Assembly: GCA_022839525.1 (NCBI GenBank)
Contig: JALHET010000048.1
Span: 1 to 11,299, forward strand
DNA length: 11,299 nt
Origin: Lentisphaerota bacterium
Lineage (GTDB): Bacteria; Verrucomicrobiota; Kiritimatiellia; RFP12; UBA1067
Reading direction: 5' to 3'
Position 1 is the stretch's first letter, and the number at the start of each line of letters is the position of its first letter. The notes beneath the pieces were generated by a model. That model did not search any database. It was not told the origin of the DNA and saw nothing but the letters and a program-made list of their open reading frames with translations. Shown piece after piece: positions 1 to 6,783 of the stretch. The position numbers were made by a program, and so were the translations under genes.

Positions 1-1
1 G

Positions 2-1618
2 CTGGTGGATATCGTGCCGGGTTCAGCGGTGGCACGGGACGATATGCTGGAACGGCTTGTCGGCATCCAGTACACGCGCAATGATTATGAGCCCCAGCCC
101 GGCACGTTCCGCGTGCGCGGCGATACGGTGGATATTTTCCCTTCATATGAGACAACAGGTGTGCGCGTGACGTTCTTCGGCGATGAGGTGGAGGATATCC
201 GCATGCTTGACCCGGTGACGGGAAAAACGGGGGTGCGGTTGTTGCGTTCCGTGATCTCTCCGGCCAAGCATTTCGTGATGCCCAAATCGAAGATCGAAGC
301 CTCGGTGGGGCGCATCAGCCAAGAGCTGGACGAACGGCTCGCCGAATTTGAGCGGCAGGGCAAGCTGCTGGAGGCACAGCGGTTGCGGCAGCGTACGGAG
401 TTTGATTTGGAGATGTTGCGCGAACTGGGCTACTGCAACGGCATTGAGAACTATTCGCGCCATCTTGCCGGACGCGCGGCCGGCGAGGCTCCCGCCTGCC
501 TGCTCGACTATTTCGACACGGAGTTTCTCACGATCATCGACGAGTCGCATGTGACCTTGCCGCAAATCCGTGCCATGTACAATGGCGATCAGATGCGCAA
601 ACAGACGCTCGTAGAACACGGATTCCGGTTGCCCTCGGCCAAAGATAACCGTCCCCTTTATTTCGAGGAATTCCTGAACAAGGTCGGCCCGATTGTTTTT
701 TCTTCGGCTACGCCCGGCGTATATGAACGGCAAGTGAGTGAGGTGACGGCAGAACAAGTGATCCGCCCGACAGGCCTGCTTGATCCTCCGGTGGAGGTGC
801 GTCCCCTGAGCAATCAAATCGATGACCTGATGGAAGAGGTGCGGCGTACGGCGGAGGTCGGCGACCGGGTGCTGGTGACGACGCTGACGAAGCGTTCGGC
901 GGAAGATCTCGCCGCCTATCTTCGCGAAGCCGGCGTGCGTGTCGAACACTTACACAGCGACATTGACGCGATTGAGCGCGTGGACATTCTGGGGCGGCTG
1001 AGGAAGGGCGCGTTCGATTGCCTGATCGGGATCAACCTCTTGCGGGAAGGGCTGGATCTTCCCGAGGTGGCGCTCGTGGCGGTCTTAGACGCCGACAAGG
1101 AGGGTTTTTTACGTTCAGGAACTTCGCTGATCCAAACGGCGGGACGTACGGCACGGCATCTGAACGGGCGGGTCATCCTCTATGCGGACAAGGTGACTGA
1201 CGCCATGCGGCAGATGATCGAGGTGACAAAAGCCCGACGCGCCAAGCAGGAGGCGTACAACGCGGAGCACGGGATCGTGCCTCAAAGTGTGAAGCGTGCG
1301 ATCAATGAGTCGCTGGTGCTCTATTCAGAGGCGCGGCGAGTGGAAGAACGGATGGTGGCGGCGGAGTCGCATGAGGCTTACGATGTTCATCGTGTGATTG
1401 CGGACAGCGAGGCTGAGATGCTGGCGGCGGCGGATGCGTTGGAGTTCGAGCGGGCGGCTTTGCTGCGGGACGAGATCCGTGAACTCAAGCGGCTGTTGAC
1501 GGGGAAGGCGGGCGGAGAGCAGTCTCCCGCAAAAACGCGTGTAACCGGTCAAAAGAAACGGCGGGGTGCGGCGGGCAGTTGCGGCAAAACCGTTCCGCAG
1601 CCTGTCACAGGCGTTTGA
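2..1618 (+). CDS. uvrB: UvrABC excinuclease subunit B, 3' part (5' end outside window)
   Basis: This is the DNA damage-recognition helicase-like subunit of nucleotide excision repair, which receives damaged DNA from UvrA and recruits UvrC. The open frame runs in from the window edge. By comparison with E. coli UvrB (673 aa) about 155-160 N-terminal residues are missing, including the Walker A loop and the damage-clamping beta-hairpin. Counting from the GTG at position 5, visible landmarks are the DESH motif II at residues 179-182, the GFRLPSAKDNRPL block near 206-217, FSSATPG near 232-238, VLVTTLTKR near 289-297, GINLLREGLD near 342-351 and motif VI QTAGRTAR near 377-384. A C-terminal UVR motif (about 465-500, EFERAALLRDEIRELK) binds UvrC. 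A basic tail of about 40 residues follows it. The stop lies inside the end of the convergent aminotransferase gene. Identity is secure; only the start is unseen. Confidence 0.96.
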   Translation: MVDIVPGSAVARDDMLERLVGIQYTRNDYEPQPGTFRVRGDTVDIFPSYETTGVRVTFFGDEVEDIRMLDPVTGKTGVRLLRSVISPAKHFVMPKSKIEASVGRISQELDERLAEFERQGKLLEAQRLRQRTEFDLEMLRELGYCNGIENYSRHLAGRAAGEAPACLLDYFDTEFLTIIDESHVTLPQIRAMYNGDQMRKQTLVEHGFRLPSAKDNRPLYFEEFLNKVGPIVFSSATPGVYERQVSEVTAEQVIRPTGLLDPPVEVRPLSNQIDDLMEEVRRTAEVGDRVLVTTLTKRSAEDLAAYLREAGVRVEHLHSDIDAIERVDILGRLRKGAFDCLIGINLLREGLDLPEVALVAVLDADKEGFLRSGTSLIQTAGRTARHLNGRVILYADKVTDAMRQMIEVTKARRAKQEAYNAEHGIVPQSVKRAINESLVLYSEARRVEERMVAAESHEAYDVHRVIADSEAEMLAAADALEFERAALLRDEIRELKRLLTGKAGGEQSPAKTRVTGQKKRRGAAGSCGKTVPQPVTGV

Positions 1619-2783
1619 TAAACGCCGACAGCCGATCCATGGCCTCTTTAAGCTGATCCATGCCCGTGGCATAGGCGCACCGCAAAAAGCCTGCCCCGCA
1701 GGCTCCGAACGCGGTGCCGGGCACGCAGGCCACGCTGTACTCGTTGAGCAGGCGCAGGGCGAACTCCTGCGAAGTGAGGCCGGTGGATTGGATCGACGGG
1801 AAAACATAGAAGGCTCCACGCGGCATAAAACAATCGAGACCCATCCCGTTGAGCGAGTTCACGATGAAATTCCGGCGCAGGTTATAGGATTCGCGCATCT
1901 CCGCGATGTCCGCCTCGCCGTGCTCGATGGCCTCGATCCCCGCGATCTGGGCGGTTGAAGAGGCGCACATCATGCAGTACTGGTGGATCTTCATCATGGC
2001 GTCTGTGAGCGGGGCGGGCGCACAGACATACCCCAACCGGAAGCCGGTCATCGACCAGGCTTTCGAGAACCCGTTCAGGAAGATCAGCCTGTCGCGCAGG
2101 CGCGGAATGGAGGCCATGGAGTGGCGCCCGCCTTCGTAGGTGAGTTCCGAGTAGACCTCGTCGGAGATGAGGATCAAGTCATGGCGGATCACAAAATCGG
2201 CCAATGATTCAGTGTCTTTTTTGTCGAGTGTGGCTCCGGTCGGGTTGTTGGGGAAGCTGATCAGCAAGGCGCGCGTTTTGGGCGTGACCTTCTTCTCCAA
2301 TTCCCCGACCGTCAGGCGGAACTCATCCTTGCGGAACGTCTCGACGGCCACCGGCACGCCATGCGCCATACGTATGAGAGGGGCGTAAGCCACAAAACAG
2401 GGTTCGTGGTAGAGGACTTCGTCGCCAGGCGAGAGGATGGCACGCATGGCGATATCGAAGGCTTCGCTGACGCCTACCGTGACGAGAATCTCGGATCTCC
2501 AGTCGTATTCCGCCTGGAACGACTGGCGCATATAGGCGGCAAGCGCTTGGCGCAGTTCGGGGATGCCGAGGTTCGAGGTATACCGTGTGGCTCCCCGTTC
2601 AAGAGACGCAATGGCTTTTTCCCGGATATGCCATGGGGTTTTGAAATCGGGCTCGCCGATGCCGAGGGAAAGCACATCCTTGCGTCCGGCGACGATGTCA
2701 AAAAAATCGCGGATACCGGATTTCGGGAGGCCGCGCACATGCGGGGCGATGAAGTCACGGGCAGACTTGGAGGCGGTCGTCAT
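1605..2783 (-). CDS. PLP-dependent class I aminotransferase (PatA/AlaT type)
   Basis: A 392-residue fold-type I aminotransferase, full length for the family. Recognisable parts are SLGIGEPDF near residues 39-47, the NNPTG loop at 179-183 (Asn for the PLP ring oxygen), SDEVYSELTY at 207-216 (Asp208 pairs with the pyridine nitrogen, Tyr211), the Schiff-base Lys241 in FSKAWSMTGFRLGY, and Arg368 near the C-terminus for the substrate carboxylate. The sequence closely recalls Bacillus PatA and AlaT (YugH). The substrate is therefore probably an amino acid such as alanine, aspartate or an aromatic one, with 2-oxoglutarate or pyruvate as partner, but it cannot be fixed from sequence alone. The ATG lies inside the preceding Lrp-type gene (29-nt overlap) with no strong Shine-Dalgarno sequence, which suggests translational coupling. 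Its 3' end overlaps uvrB by 14 bp, tail to tail. Confidence 0.9.
   Translation of the reverse strand: MTTASKSARDFIAPHVRGLPKSGIRDFFDIVAGRKDVLSLGIGEPDFKTPWHIREKAIASLERGATRYTSNLGIPELRQALAAYMRQSFQAEYDWRSEILVTVGVSEAFDIAMRAILSPGDEVLYHEPCFVAYAPLIRMAHGVPVAVETFRKDEFRLTVGELEKKVTPKTRALLISFPNNPTGATLDKKDTESLADFVIRHDLILISDEVYSELTYEGGRHSMASIPRLRDRLIFLNGFSKAWSMTGFRLGYVCAPAPLTDAMMKIHQYCMMCASSTAQIAGIEAIEHGEADIAEMRESYNLRRNFIVNSLNGMGLDCFMPRGAFYVFPSIQSTGLTSQEFALRLLNEYSVACVPGTAFGACGAGFLRCAYATGMDQLKEAMDRLSAFIKRL
1610..1626. terminator. perfect hairpin at the convergent uvrB/aminotransferase ends
   Basis: GGCGTTT, loop GAT, AAACGCC: a perfect 7-bp stem that includes the uvrB stop (TGA, 1616-1618) and the last codons of the aminotransferase. 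With coding ends overlapping by 14 bp there is no other room for a terminator. Both strands lack a downstream T-run, so termination is inferred from place and symmetry only. Confidence 0.35.
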
Positions 2784-3234
2784 GGGGTTCGCTTTCCATC
2801 AGGACACCTTGGTCCTTGTACGTTTTGAGCATGAAATGGGTGGCCGTTGAAAGCACGCCGTCAAGCGGGGCGAGCCGGGCGCTGACGAAATTGGCAAGCT
2901 CCTGCAAACTGCCGCCTTTAACGAAAAGCAACAGGTCATAGGCTCCGGACATCAGGAACATGGACTCCACTTGCGGGAATTTACTGATCCGGTTGGCGAC
3001 CCGGTCGAAGCCGCCTTCGCGTTCGGGACGGATGCGCAGTTCAATAACCGCACGCACGCAGGTGGTGTCGAGGCGGTCTTCGTTCAGTATGGCCTGAAAG
3101 GCGCGGATCACCCCTTCCCGCTCATACGTTGCGATACGTGCCCGGATGTCTTCCGGCGTGGTGTTCAGCTCTTTCGCGAGTGTGGCGTCAGATTCCCGCG
3201 CGTTTTTTTTCAGCAATTTGAGTAAAGCATCCAT
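2755..3234 (-). CDS. Lrp/AsnC-family transcriptional regulator (AlaR-like)
   Basis: A 159-residue regulator with the two-part Lrp layout. An N-terminal AsnC-type helix-turn-helix (about residues 1-50, with NTTPEDIRARIATYEREGVI as recognition region) precedes a RAM ligand-binding/oligomerisation domain (about 65-145, including FPQVESMFLMSGAYDLLLFV and the ending THFMLKTYKDQGVLM). Lrp-family proteins bind DNA as dimers to octamers and respond to small molecules, usually amino acids. It overlaps the aminotransferase start by 29 nt and is very likely co-transcribed with it. The layout matches the Bacillus alaR-alaT (yugG-yugH) pair, where the regulator controls alanine transaminase. A similar role here is inferred from that synteny. 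A purine-rich stretch (AGGAAGG) lies about 9 nt upstream of the ATG. Confidence 0.9.
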   Translation of the reverse strand: MDALLKLLKKNARESDATLAKELNTTPEDIRARIATYEREGVIRAFQAILNEDRLDTTCVRAVIELRIRPEREGGFDRVANRISKFPQVESMFLMSGAYDLLLFVKGGSLQELANFVSARLAPLDGVLSTATHFMLKTYKDQGVLMESEPHDDRLQVCP

Positions 3235-3266
3235 AGCACCTAACCTTCCTGTTCCGATAAAAAAGC

Positions 3267-3296
3267 ATCTTAGCGCAAAAGAGGCGCGGGCGGCAA
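3267..3296 (-). promoter_or_regulatory. possible promoter for the Lrp-aminotransferase pair
   Basis: In the 66-bp gap after the NusG-like gene, the minus strand reads TTGCCG (3296-3291), 18 nt, then TAAGAT (3272-3267). This is a 4/6 match to each sigma-70 hexamer, about 33 nt before the regulator's ATG. A chance match is quite possible, and the pair may instead be read through from gyrA. Confidence 0.3.
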
Positions 3297-3300
3297 CGGT

Positions 3301-3783
3301 TTACAAGATTTCGACTTGACTGGTTTCGGCGGTGACTGAAACAGCCTGTCCGATCATATCGACGTTCAGAACAACCTTTAACGTGCCGGCCAGCCGTGTG
3401 ATACGGCCTTCGACGCCCATGAAGGGTCCACTGATAATACGCACCAGCCGGCCTTTTGCCAGCGGCTTGGAGGGTTTGAGTTCGGGGTTAGCCCGAAGCG
3501 CGCGGCGCACCATAATGAGGTCACGTAACATGCGGCGGGGATCGGGGGGGGTGAGGATGCGGACGAGCAGGTTGGTTTGGAGCAGGCATAGCCGTTGCGA
3601 GTCCGTGATCTCGGCAAAAACATATCCAGGGAAAACAGGCAGCAGGAAGACGGCTTTCCGGCGTTGGACAATGCGTTTCTTTTCGCGGAGCGGCAGATAA
3701 AACGGAATCCTGTAAAGGGCACAGTATTCCGTGACCTTTTTTTCCGTACGCGGTTTGACGAAAAGCACTTTCCAGTTTCTCAT
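3301..3783 (-). CDS. NusG/RfaH-like specialised transcription elongation factor
   Basis: A 160-residue protein with a NusG N-terminal (NGN) domain, beginning MRNWKVLFVKPRTEKKV and containing the diagnostic FPGYVFAEI near residues 50-58. A C-terminal KOW domain follows at about 109-158 (KGRLVRIISGPFMGVEGRI). NusG-family proteins bind the RNA polymerase clamp and alter pausing and termination; the KOW domain contacts Rho, NusE/S10 or RNA. The length and divergent NGN are closer to RfaH, UpxY or LoaP-type paralogues than to housekeeping NusG (about 180 aa, usually beside secE and rplK). Here it starts 23 nt after gyrA and is probably co-transcribed with it. Specialised paralogues normally sit at the head of long polysaccharide or secondary-metabolite operons, so this location is unusual. 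No strong Shine-Dalgarno sequence is seen before its ATG. Confidence 0.87.
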   Translation of the reverse strand: MRNWKVLFVKPRTEKKVTEYCALYRIPFYLPLREKKRIVQRRKAVFLLPVFPGYVFAEITDSQRLCLLQTNLLVRILTPPDPRRMLRDLIMVRRALRANPELKPSKPLAKGRLVRIISGPFMGVEGRITRLAGTLKVVLNVDMIGQAVSVTAETSQVEIL

Positions 3784-3806
3784 AGGCCGGCAGCCCCGTC
3801 ACCCGC

Positions 3807-6290
3807 TCACCCGATCGCGTCGTCGTCGTCATCGGGGTCGGCGATACTGACGGAGACAAGTGTGGCGCCTTCGTCGAGGCGAACGAGGCGCACGCCTTGT
3901 GCGGCACGCCCGCAAATCCGCACGTCACTGATGGGAGAACGCACCATCATACCCGTCGAGGTGATCATAATGGCCGACTGCCCCTCCTTGACAGAATGGG
4001 CGGCGACGACCTTCCCGTTGCGTCCCGAGTTGTCCTTGATGGCGATCATGCCTTTGCCGCCGCGGTGATGGGGCGTGAACGCTTTGAATTCGGTACGTTT
4101 GCCATAACCGTTCTCCGTCGCGATCAGCAGCGTCTCGCTATCGTTCACGATGTCGAAGCTGCGCACCTTGTCGCCCTCTGTCAGACGGATGCCGCGCACA
4201 CCGGTGGCGGCGCGTCCCATGCGGCGCACTTGGCTTTCATTGAAGCGCATCGCCTGGCCGTTGGCCGTAATCATGAGCACGTCGTTACCCGGATGGGTCA
4301 GACGCACCTGAATGAGCCGGTCATTGTCCTCAATGTTCAGGGCGCGGATGCCATTGCGGTTGATATTGCGGTAATCCGAGAGAGCGGTCTTCTTGACCGT
4401 GCCGTGCTCGGTCGCGAACATCACGTCCACATCCTCGGCGAAGGCCCGGATCGGCAGCAGAGCGGCGACCCGCTCCCCTTCCTGAAACTGCAGCAGGTTG
4501 ACAATCGGCTTGCCGAACGAGGTGCGTGGCGCTTCGGGAATCTCGAAAGCACGCTCCGCGAAGACGCGTCCCAGGTTCGTGAAGAAGAGCAGCGTGTCGT
4601 GGGTTTCCGCCACGAACACCGTCGTGATGAAATCTTCTTCCTTGATGGCCGCGCCCGTGATGCCCTTGCCGCCACGCTTCTGTTCCTTGTAGACGGTGAG
4701 CGGCACACGCTTGACGTATCCGCGCTGGCTCAGGGTAATCACACAAGGCTCGTCGGCGATGAGATCCTCAATGTTGACCTCACCCTCCATCGGCACGATC
4801 TCAGAACGGCGCACGTCGCCGCGCTTGGAGGATGTCACATACTTGGTCTTGATATCGGCGAGATCCTGCTTGATGAGGCCGTAGATTTTAACGGGGTCTT
4901 CGAGCAGGCTTTTGAGGTAGGCGATACGCTCGCACAGCTCCCGGAATTCGGCTTCGACTTTTTCGCGTTCGAGTCCGGTGAGCTGATAGAGCCGCATCTC
5001 GAGGATCGCTTCCACCTGCTTGTCCGAGAAGGCGAAGCGCCCGATGAGGCGGGTTCGTGCCTCGTCGCGGTTCTTGGAAGCGCGGATGATGGCGACCACG
5101 TCGTCGAGGTGGTCAAGGGCGATGAGCAAGCCTTCCAAGATGTGCTGGCGGGCTTCGGCCTTGGCCAGCTCAAACGTCGTACGCCGGGTGATGACTTCAA
5201 AGCGGTGATCCACGTAACAACGGAACAACTCTTTCAGGTTCATCACTTTGGGCCGGCCATGATCAATCGCCAACATGTTGGCTCCGAACGTGGTTTGGAG
5301 CTGCGTGTGCTTGTAGAGGTTGTTCAGTATCACTTGGCCCATGGCGCCGCGCTTGAGTTCGATCACAATACGGATACCGTCACTCGAACTCTCGTCGCGG
5401 ATGTCGGATATTCCCTCAATAACCTTCTCGTTCACGAGGTCGGCCATTTTCTCGATCATGCTGGCCTTATTCACCGTGTAGGGGATTTCGGTGATAATGA
5501 TCGCCTCTTTGTTCTTGTACTCAACGATCTCCGCTTTGCCGCGGATCAGGATCGAACCGCGCCCAAGCTTGTACATCGCCTCAATACCGCGCGTGCCGCA
5601 GATGGTGGCTCCAGTCGGAAAGTCGGGGCCTTTGACGAACCGCATCAGGTCGTCGATTGAGCATTCGGGGTTCTCCACATAATGCGTGATGCCGTCCACC
5701 AGTTCGCCGAGGTTGTGCGGCGGGATATTGGTGGCCATGCCGACGGCGATGCCGGTCGAGCCGTTGAGCAACAGGTTGGGCAGCCGCGCGGGCAGAACCA
5801 CAGGCTCAAGGAATTCCTCGTTGTAATTGGGCTTGAAATCAACGGTGTCCTTATCGAGGTCGTCGAGGATCTCCTCCGCGAGGCGGTCCATGCGCACCTC
5901 CGTGTAACGCATGGCTGCGGGCGGGTCGCCGTCAATGGAGCCGAAGTTGCCCTGGCCATCCACAAGCGGATAGCGCATGGAAAAGTCCTGCGCCAAGCGT
6001 ACGATGGTGTCGTAGACCGCCTGATCGCCGTGCGGGTGGTACTTGCCGATCACATCGCCGACCACGCGGGCGGATTTCTTATAGGGCTTGTTCCATGTGT
6101 TGTTCAGTTCGTTCATCGCAAAGAGCACGCGACGGTGAACAGGCTTGAGTCCGTCACGCGCATCGGGCAGGGCGCGTCCGATGATTACGCTCATCGAATA
6201 GTCGATGTAAGACGAACTCATCTCGTCTTCGATATTAATGTTATGCAAACCCTTTCCGGCGCCTTCGTCCGACTGAACCCCGTCGCTCAT
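3807..6290 (-). CDS. gyrA: DNA gyrase subunit A
   Basis: An 827-residue type IIA topoisomerase subunit, which breaks and rejoins DNA in the A2B2 gyrase that introduces negative supercoils. The catalytic Tyr129 lies in AAMRYTEVR. The quinolone-determining region [13 protein letters not shown] has Gln90 where E. coli has Ser83, and keeps Asp94 (E. coli Asp87). The GyrA-box QKRGGKG at residues 537-543 marks true gyrase rather than topoisomerase IV. Six beta-pinwheel blades follow, centred near GYVKR (524), GRVF (574), GTVKK (630), GQAMR (678), GYGKR (728) and GMMVR (780). The protein ends in an acidic tail, [11 protein letters not shown] chose the ATG at 6290 because the family N-terminus begins right after it and GGAG lies 5 nt upstream. 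The reading frame stays open for 100 more codons, but that part runs through a non-coding repeat element. The NusG-like gene follows 23 nt downstream. Confidence 0.97.
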   Translation of the reverse strand: MSDGVQSDEGAGKGLHNINIEDEMSSSYIDYSMSVIIGRALPDARDGLKPVHRRVLFAMNELNNTWNKPYKKSARVVGDVIGKYHPHGDQAVYDTIVRLAQDFSMRYPLVDGQGNFGSIDGDPPAAMRYTEVRMDRLAEEILDDLDKDTVDFKPNYNEEFLEPVVLPARLPNLLLNGSTGIAVGMATNIPPHNLGELVDGITHYVENPECSIDDLMRFVKGPDFPTGATICGTRGIEAMYKLGRGSILIRGKAEIVEYKNKEAIIITEIPYTVNKASMIEKMADLVNEKVIEGISDIRDESSSDGIRIVIELKRGAMGQVILNNLYKHTQLQTTFGANMLAIDHGRPKVMNLKELFRCYVDHRFEVITRRTTFELAKAEARQHILEGLLIALDHLDDVVAIIRASKNRDEARTRLIGRFAFSDKQVEAILEMRLYQLTGLEREKVEAEFRELCERIAYLKSLLEDPVKIYGLIKQDLADIKTKYVTSSKRGDVRRSEIVPMEGEVNIEDLIADEPCVITLSQRGYVKRVPLTVYKEQKRGGKGITGAAIKEEDFITTVFVAETHDTLLFFTNLGRVFAERAFEIPEAPRTSFGKPIVNLLQFQEGERVAALLPIRAFAEDVDVMFATEHGTVKKTALSDYRNINRNGIRALNIEDNDRLIQVRLTHPGNDVLMITANGQAMRFNESQVRRMGRAATGVRGIRLTEGDKVRSFDIVNDSETLLIATENGYGKRTEFKAFTPHHRGGKGMIAIKDNSGRNGKVVAAHSVKEGQSAIMITSTGMMVRSPISDVRICGRAAQGVRLVRLDEGATLVSVSIADPDDDDDAIG

Positions 6291-6316
6291 GATAACTCCG
6301 CTGTTGAACACTGAAA

Positions 6317-6345
6317 GAACTAATATGATACCAAATTCTCTACTG
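6317..6345 (-). promoter_or_regulatory. possible gyrA promoter
   Basis: On the minus strand, in the A+T-rich stretch between gyrA and the inserted element, TTTCCA is followed after 16 nt by CATATT (4/6 matches each), a few tens of nt before the gyrA start. It is weak, but this is the only A+T-rich piece between element and gene. The true promoter could equally lie in or beyond the element. Confidence 0.22.
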
Positions 6346-6353
6346 GAAAACCA

Positions 6354-6364
6354 CCTTTTACCGT
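6354..6364 (+). repeat. left 11-bp direct repeat flanking the element
   Basis: CCTTTTACCGT, identical to the copy at 6660-6670 and directly abutting the left terminal inverted repeat. It is probably a target-site duplication. It could also be an older direct repeat or a recombination core. Confidence 0.7.
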
Positions 6365-6423
6365 AATGGTTTAGTGACAGGGGTATGCGAGGATCATGCG
6401 TTTCAGGGTTCCATTGCGGCGCC

Positions 6424-6453
6424 ATCGCTATCGCCATCGGGACCGGGATCGCC
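6424..6453 (+). repeat. degenerate hexamer array ATCGNN x5
   Basis: Five consecutive 6-base units, ATCGCT, ATCGCC, ATCGGG, ACCGGG and ATCGCC, with only the last two bases (and one internal base) varying. The array lies in the left half of the element and is largely complementary to the CGATNN array in its right half, so the two can pair as hairpin arms. Confidence 0.75.
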
Positions 6454-6500
6454 GCCACCTTTACACCTGTCTTTGCGAGCCGCTTCGTGGGCGCGACAGT

Positions 6501-6536
6501 CGATTCCGATGCCGATAGCGATACCGATACCGATTT
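6501..6536 (+). repeat. degenerate hexamer array CGATNN x6
   Basis: Six consecutive units, CGATTC, CGATGC, CGATAG, CGATAC, CGATAC and CGATTT. Read on the minus strand this is the same ATCG-based pattern as the left array, so the element holds two facing arrays separated by 47 bp. In the gyrA frame it would encode a run of Ser/Val codons, which is a by-product. Confidence 0.75.
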
Positions 6537-6551
6537 GGAGAACGTGAACGT

Positions 6552-6568
6552 ACACCGCTGCGCGGTGT
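6552..6568. repeat. perfect 7-bp hairpin inside the element
   Basis: ACACCGC, loop TGC, GCGGTGT. It lies in the right half of the element, between the hexamer array and the sub-terminal repeat. It adds to the foldable character of the unit. No T-run follows on either strand, so it is not a typical terminator. Confidence 0.55.
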
Positions 6569-6659
6569 GCGTGTACGGCACGCTATCCATGAAACCTGAA
6601 AAGGCGGGCAGAACAAAACACGCGCTCGACTCGCATGCCCCCTGTCACTAACCGATTAT

Positions 6660-6670
6660 CCTTTTACCGT
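6660..6670 (+). repeat. right 11-bp direct repeat flanking the element
   Basis: An exact second copy of CCTTTTACCGT, 2 nt beyond the right terminal inverted repeat. Finding the same 11-mer at both outer edges of an inverted-repeat-bounded unit is unlikely to be chance. Confidence 0.7.
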
Positions 6671-6724
6671 CTTGATTCGGGATGCCAAAAGACGGCGCAA
6701 ATGTCGCTTACTTTAAGCCGCTTT

Positions 6725-6730
6725 TATGAT
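6725..6730 (+). promoter_or_regulatory. possible -10 box for the zinc-ribbon fusion gene
   Basis: TATGAT matches the sigma-70 -10 consensus at 5 of 6 positions, 54 nt before the ATG and outside the inserted element. No good -35 hexamer lies at 16-18 nt spacing, so support is thin. Confidence 0.25.
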
Positions 6731-6783
6731 ATTGTGACATTATTTGAACTGCTGAACATTCTTTAACGTTTGGAGGACTGCGA

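Larger units (their letters stand above)
6365..6659. mobile_element. MITE-like element with terminal inverted repeats
   Basis: A non-coding unit of about 295 bp sits between gyrA and a divergent gene. Its ends are imperfect inverted repeats: 6365-6391 against 6630-6657, matching at 24 of 28 aligned positions and sharing the 13-base core TTAGTGACAGGGG and then ATGCGAG. A second inverted pair lies inside (6401-6414 against 6588-6602, around TTTCAGG). Further in are two facing hexamer arrays. Exact 11-bp direct repeats CCTTTTACCGT stand at 6354-6364 and 6660-6670; the left copy abuts the terminal repeat and the right one is 2 nt away. This is the arrangement of a non-autonomous transposable element with a target-site duplication. 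No transposase or plausible protein is encoded. The family is unknown to me; a REP-type or IS-derived origin is possible. Confidence 0.72.

Noticed and set aside
143..949. 268-codon open frame antisense to uvrB
   Set aside because: It is antisense to conserved uvrB motifs, with low-complexity His/Arg/Gln composition typical of a shadow frame.
3897..5660. Long 587-codon open frame antisense to gyrA
   Set aside because: It is fully antisense to a certain gene and follows from its codon bias; it shows no recognisable domain.
6424..6536. CRISPR-like array
   Set aside because: The repeats are 6-base contiguous units without spacers; no cas gene is present.
6291..6590. 100-codon N-terminal extension of GyrA in the same frame
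   Set aside because: It runs through the inverted-repeat element and hexamer array, and typical GyrA sequence plus a GGAG ribosome-binding site begin at 6290.
6385..6651. Open frame with a run of Asp/Thr/Ser codons inside the element
   Set aside because: The run is a by-product of the CGATNN hexamers; there is no ribosome-binding site, and the frame simply follows the repeat structure.
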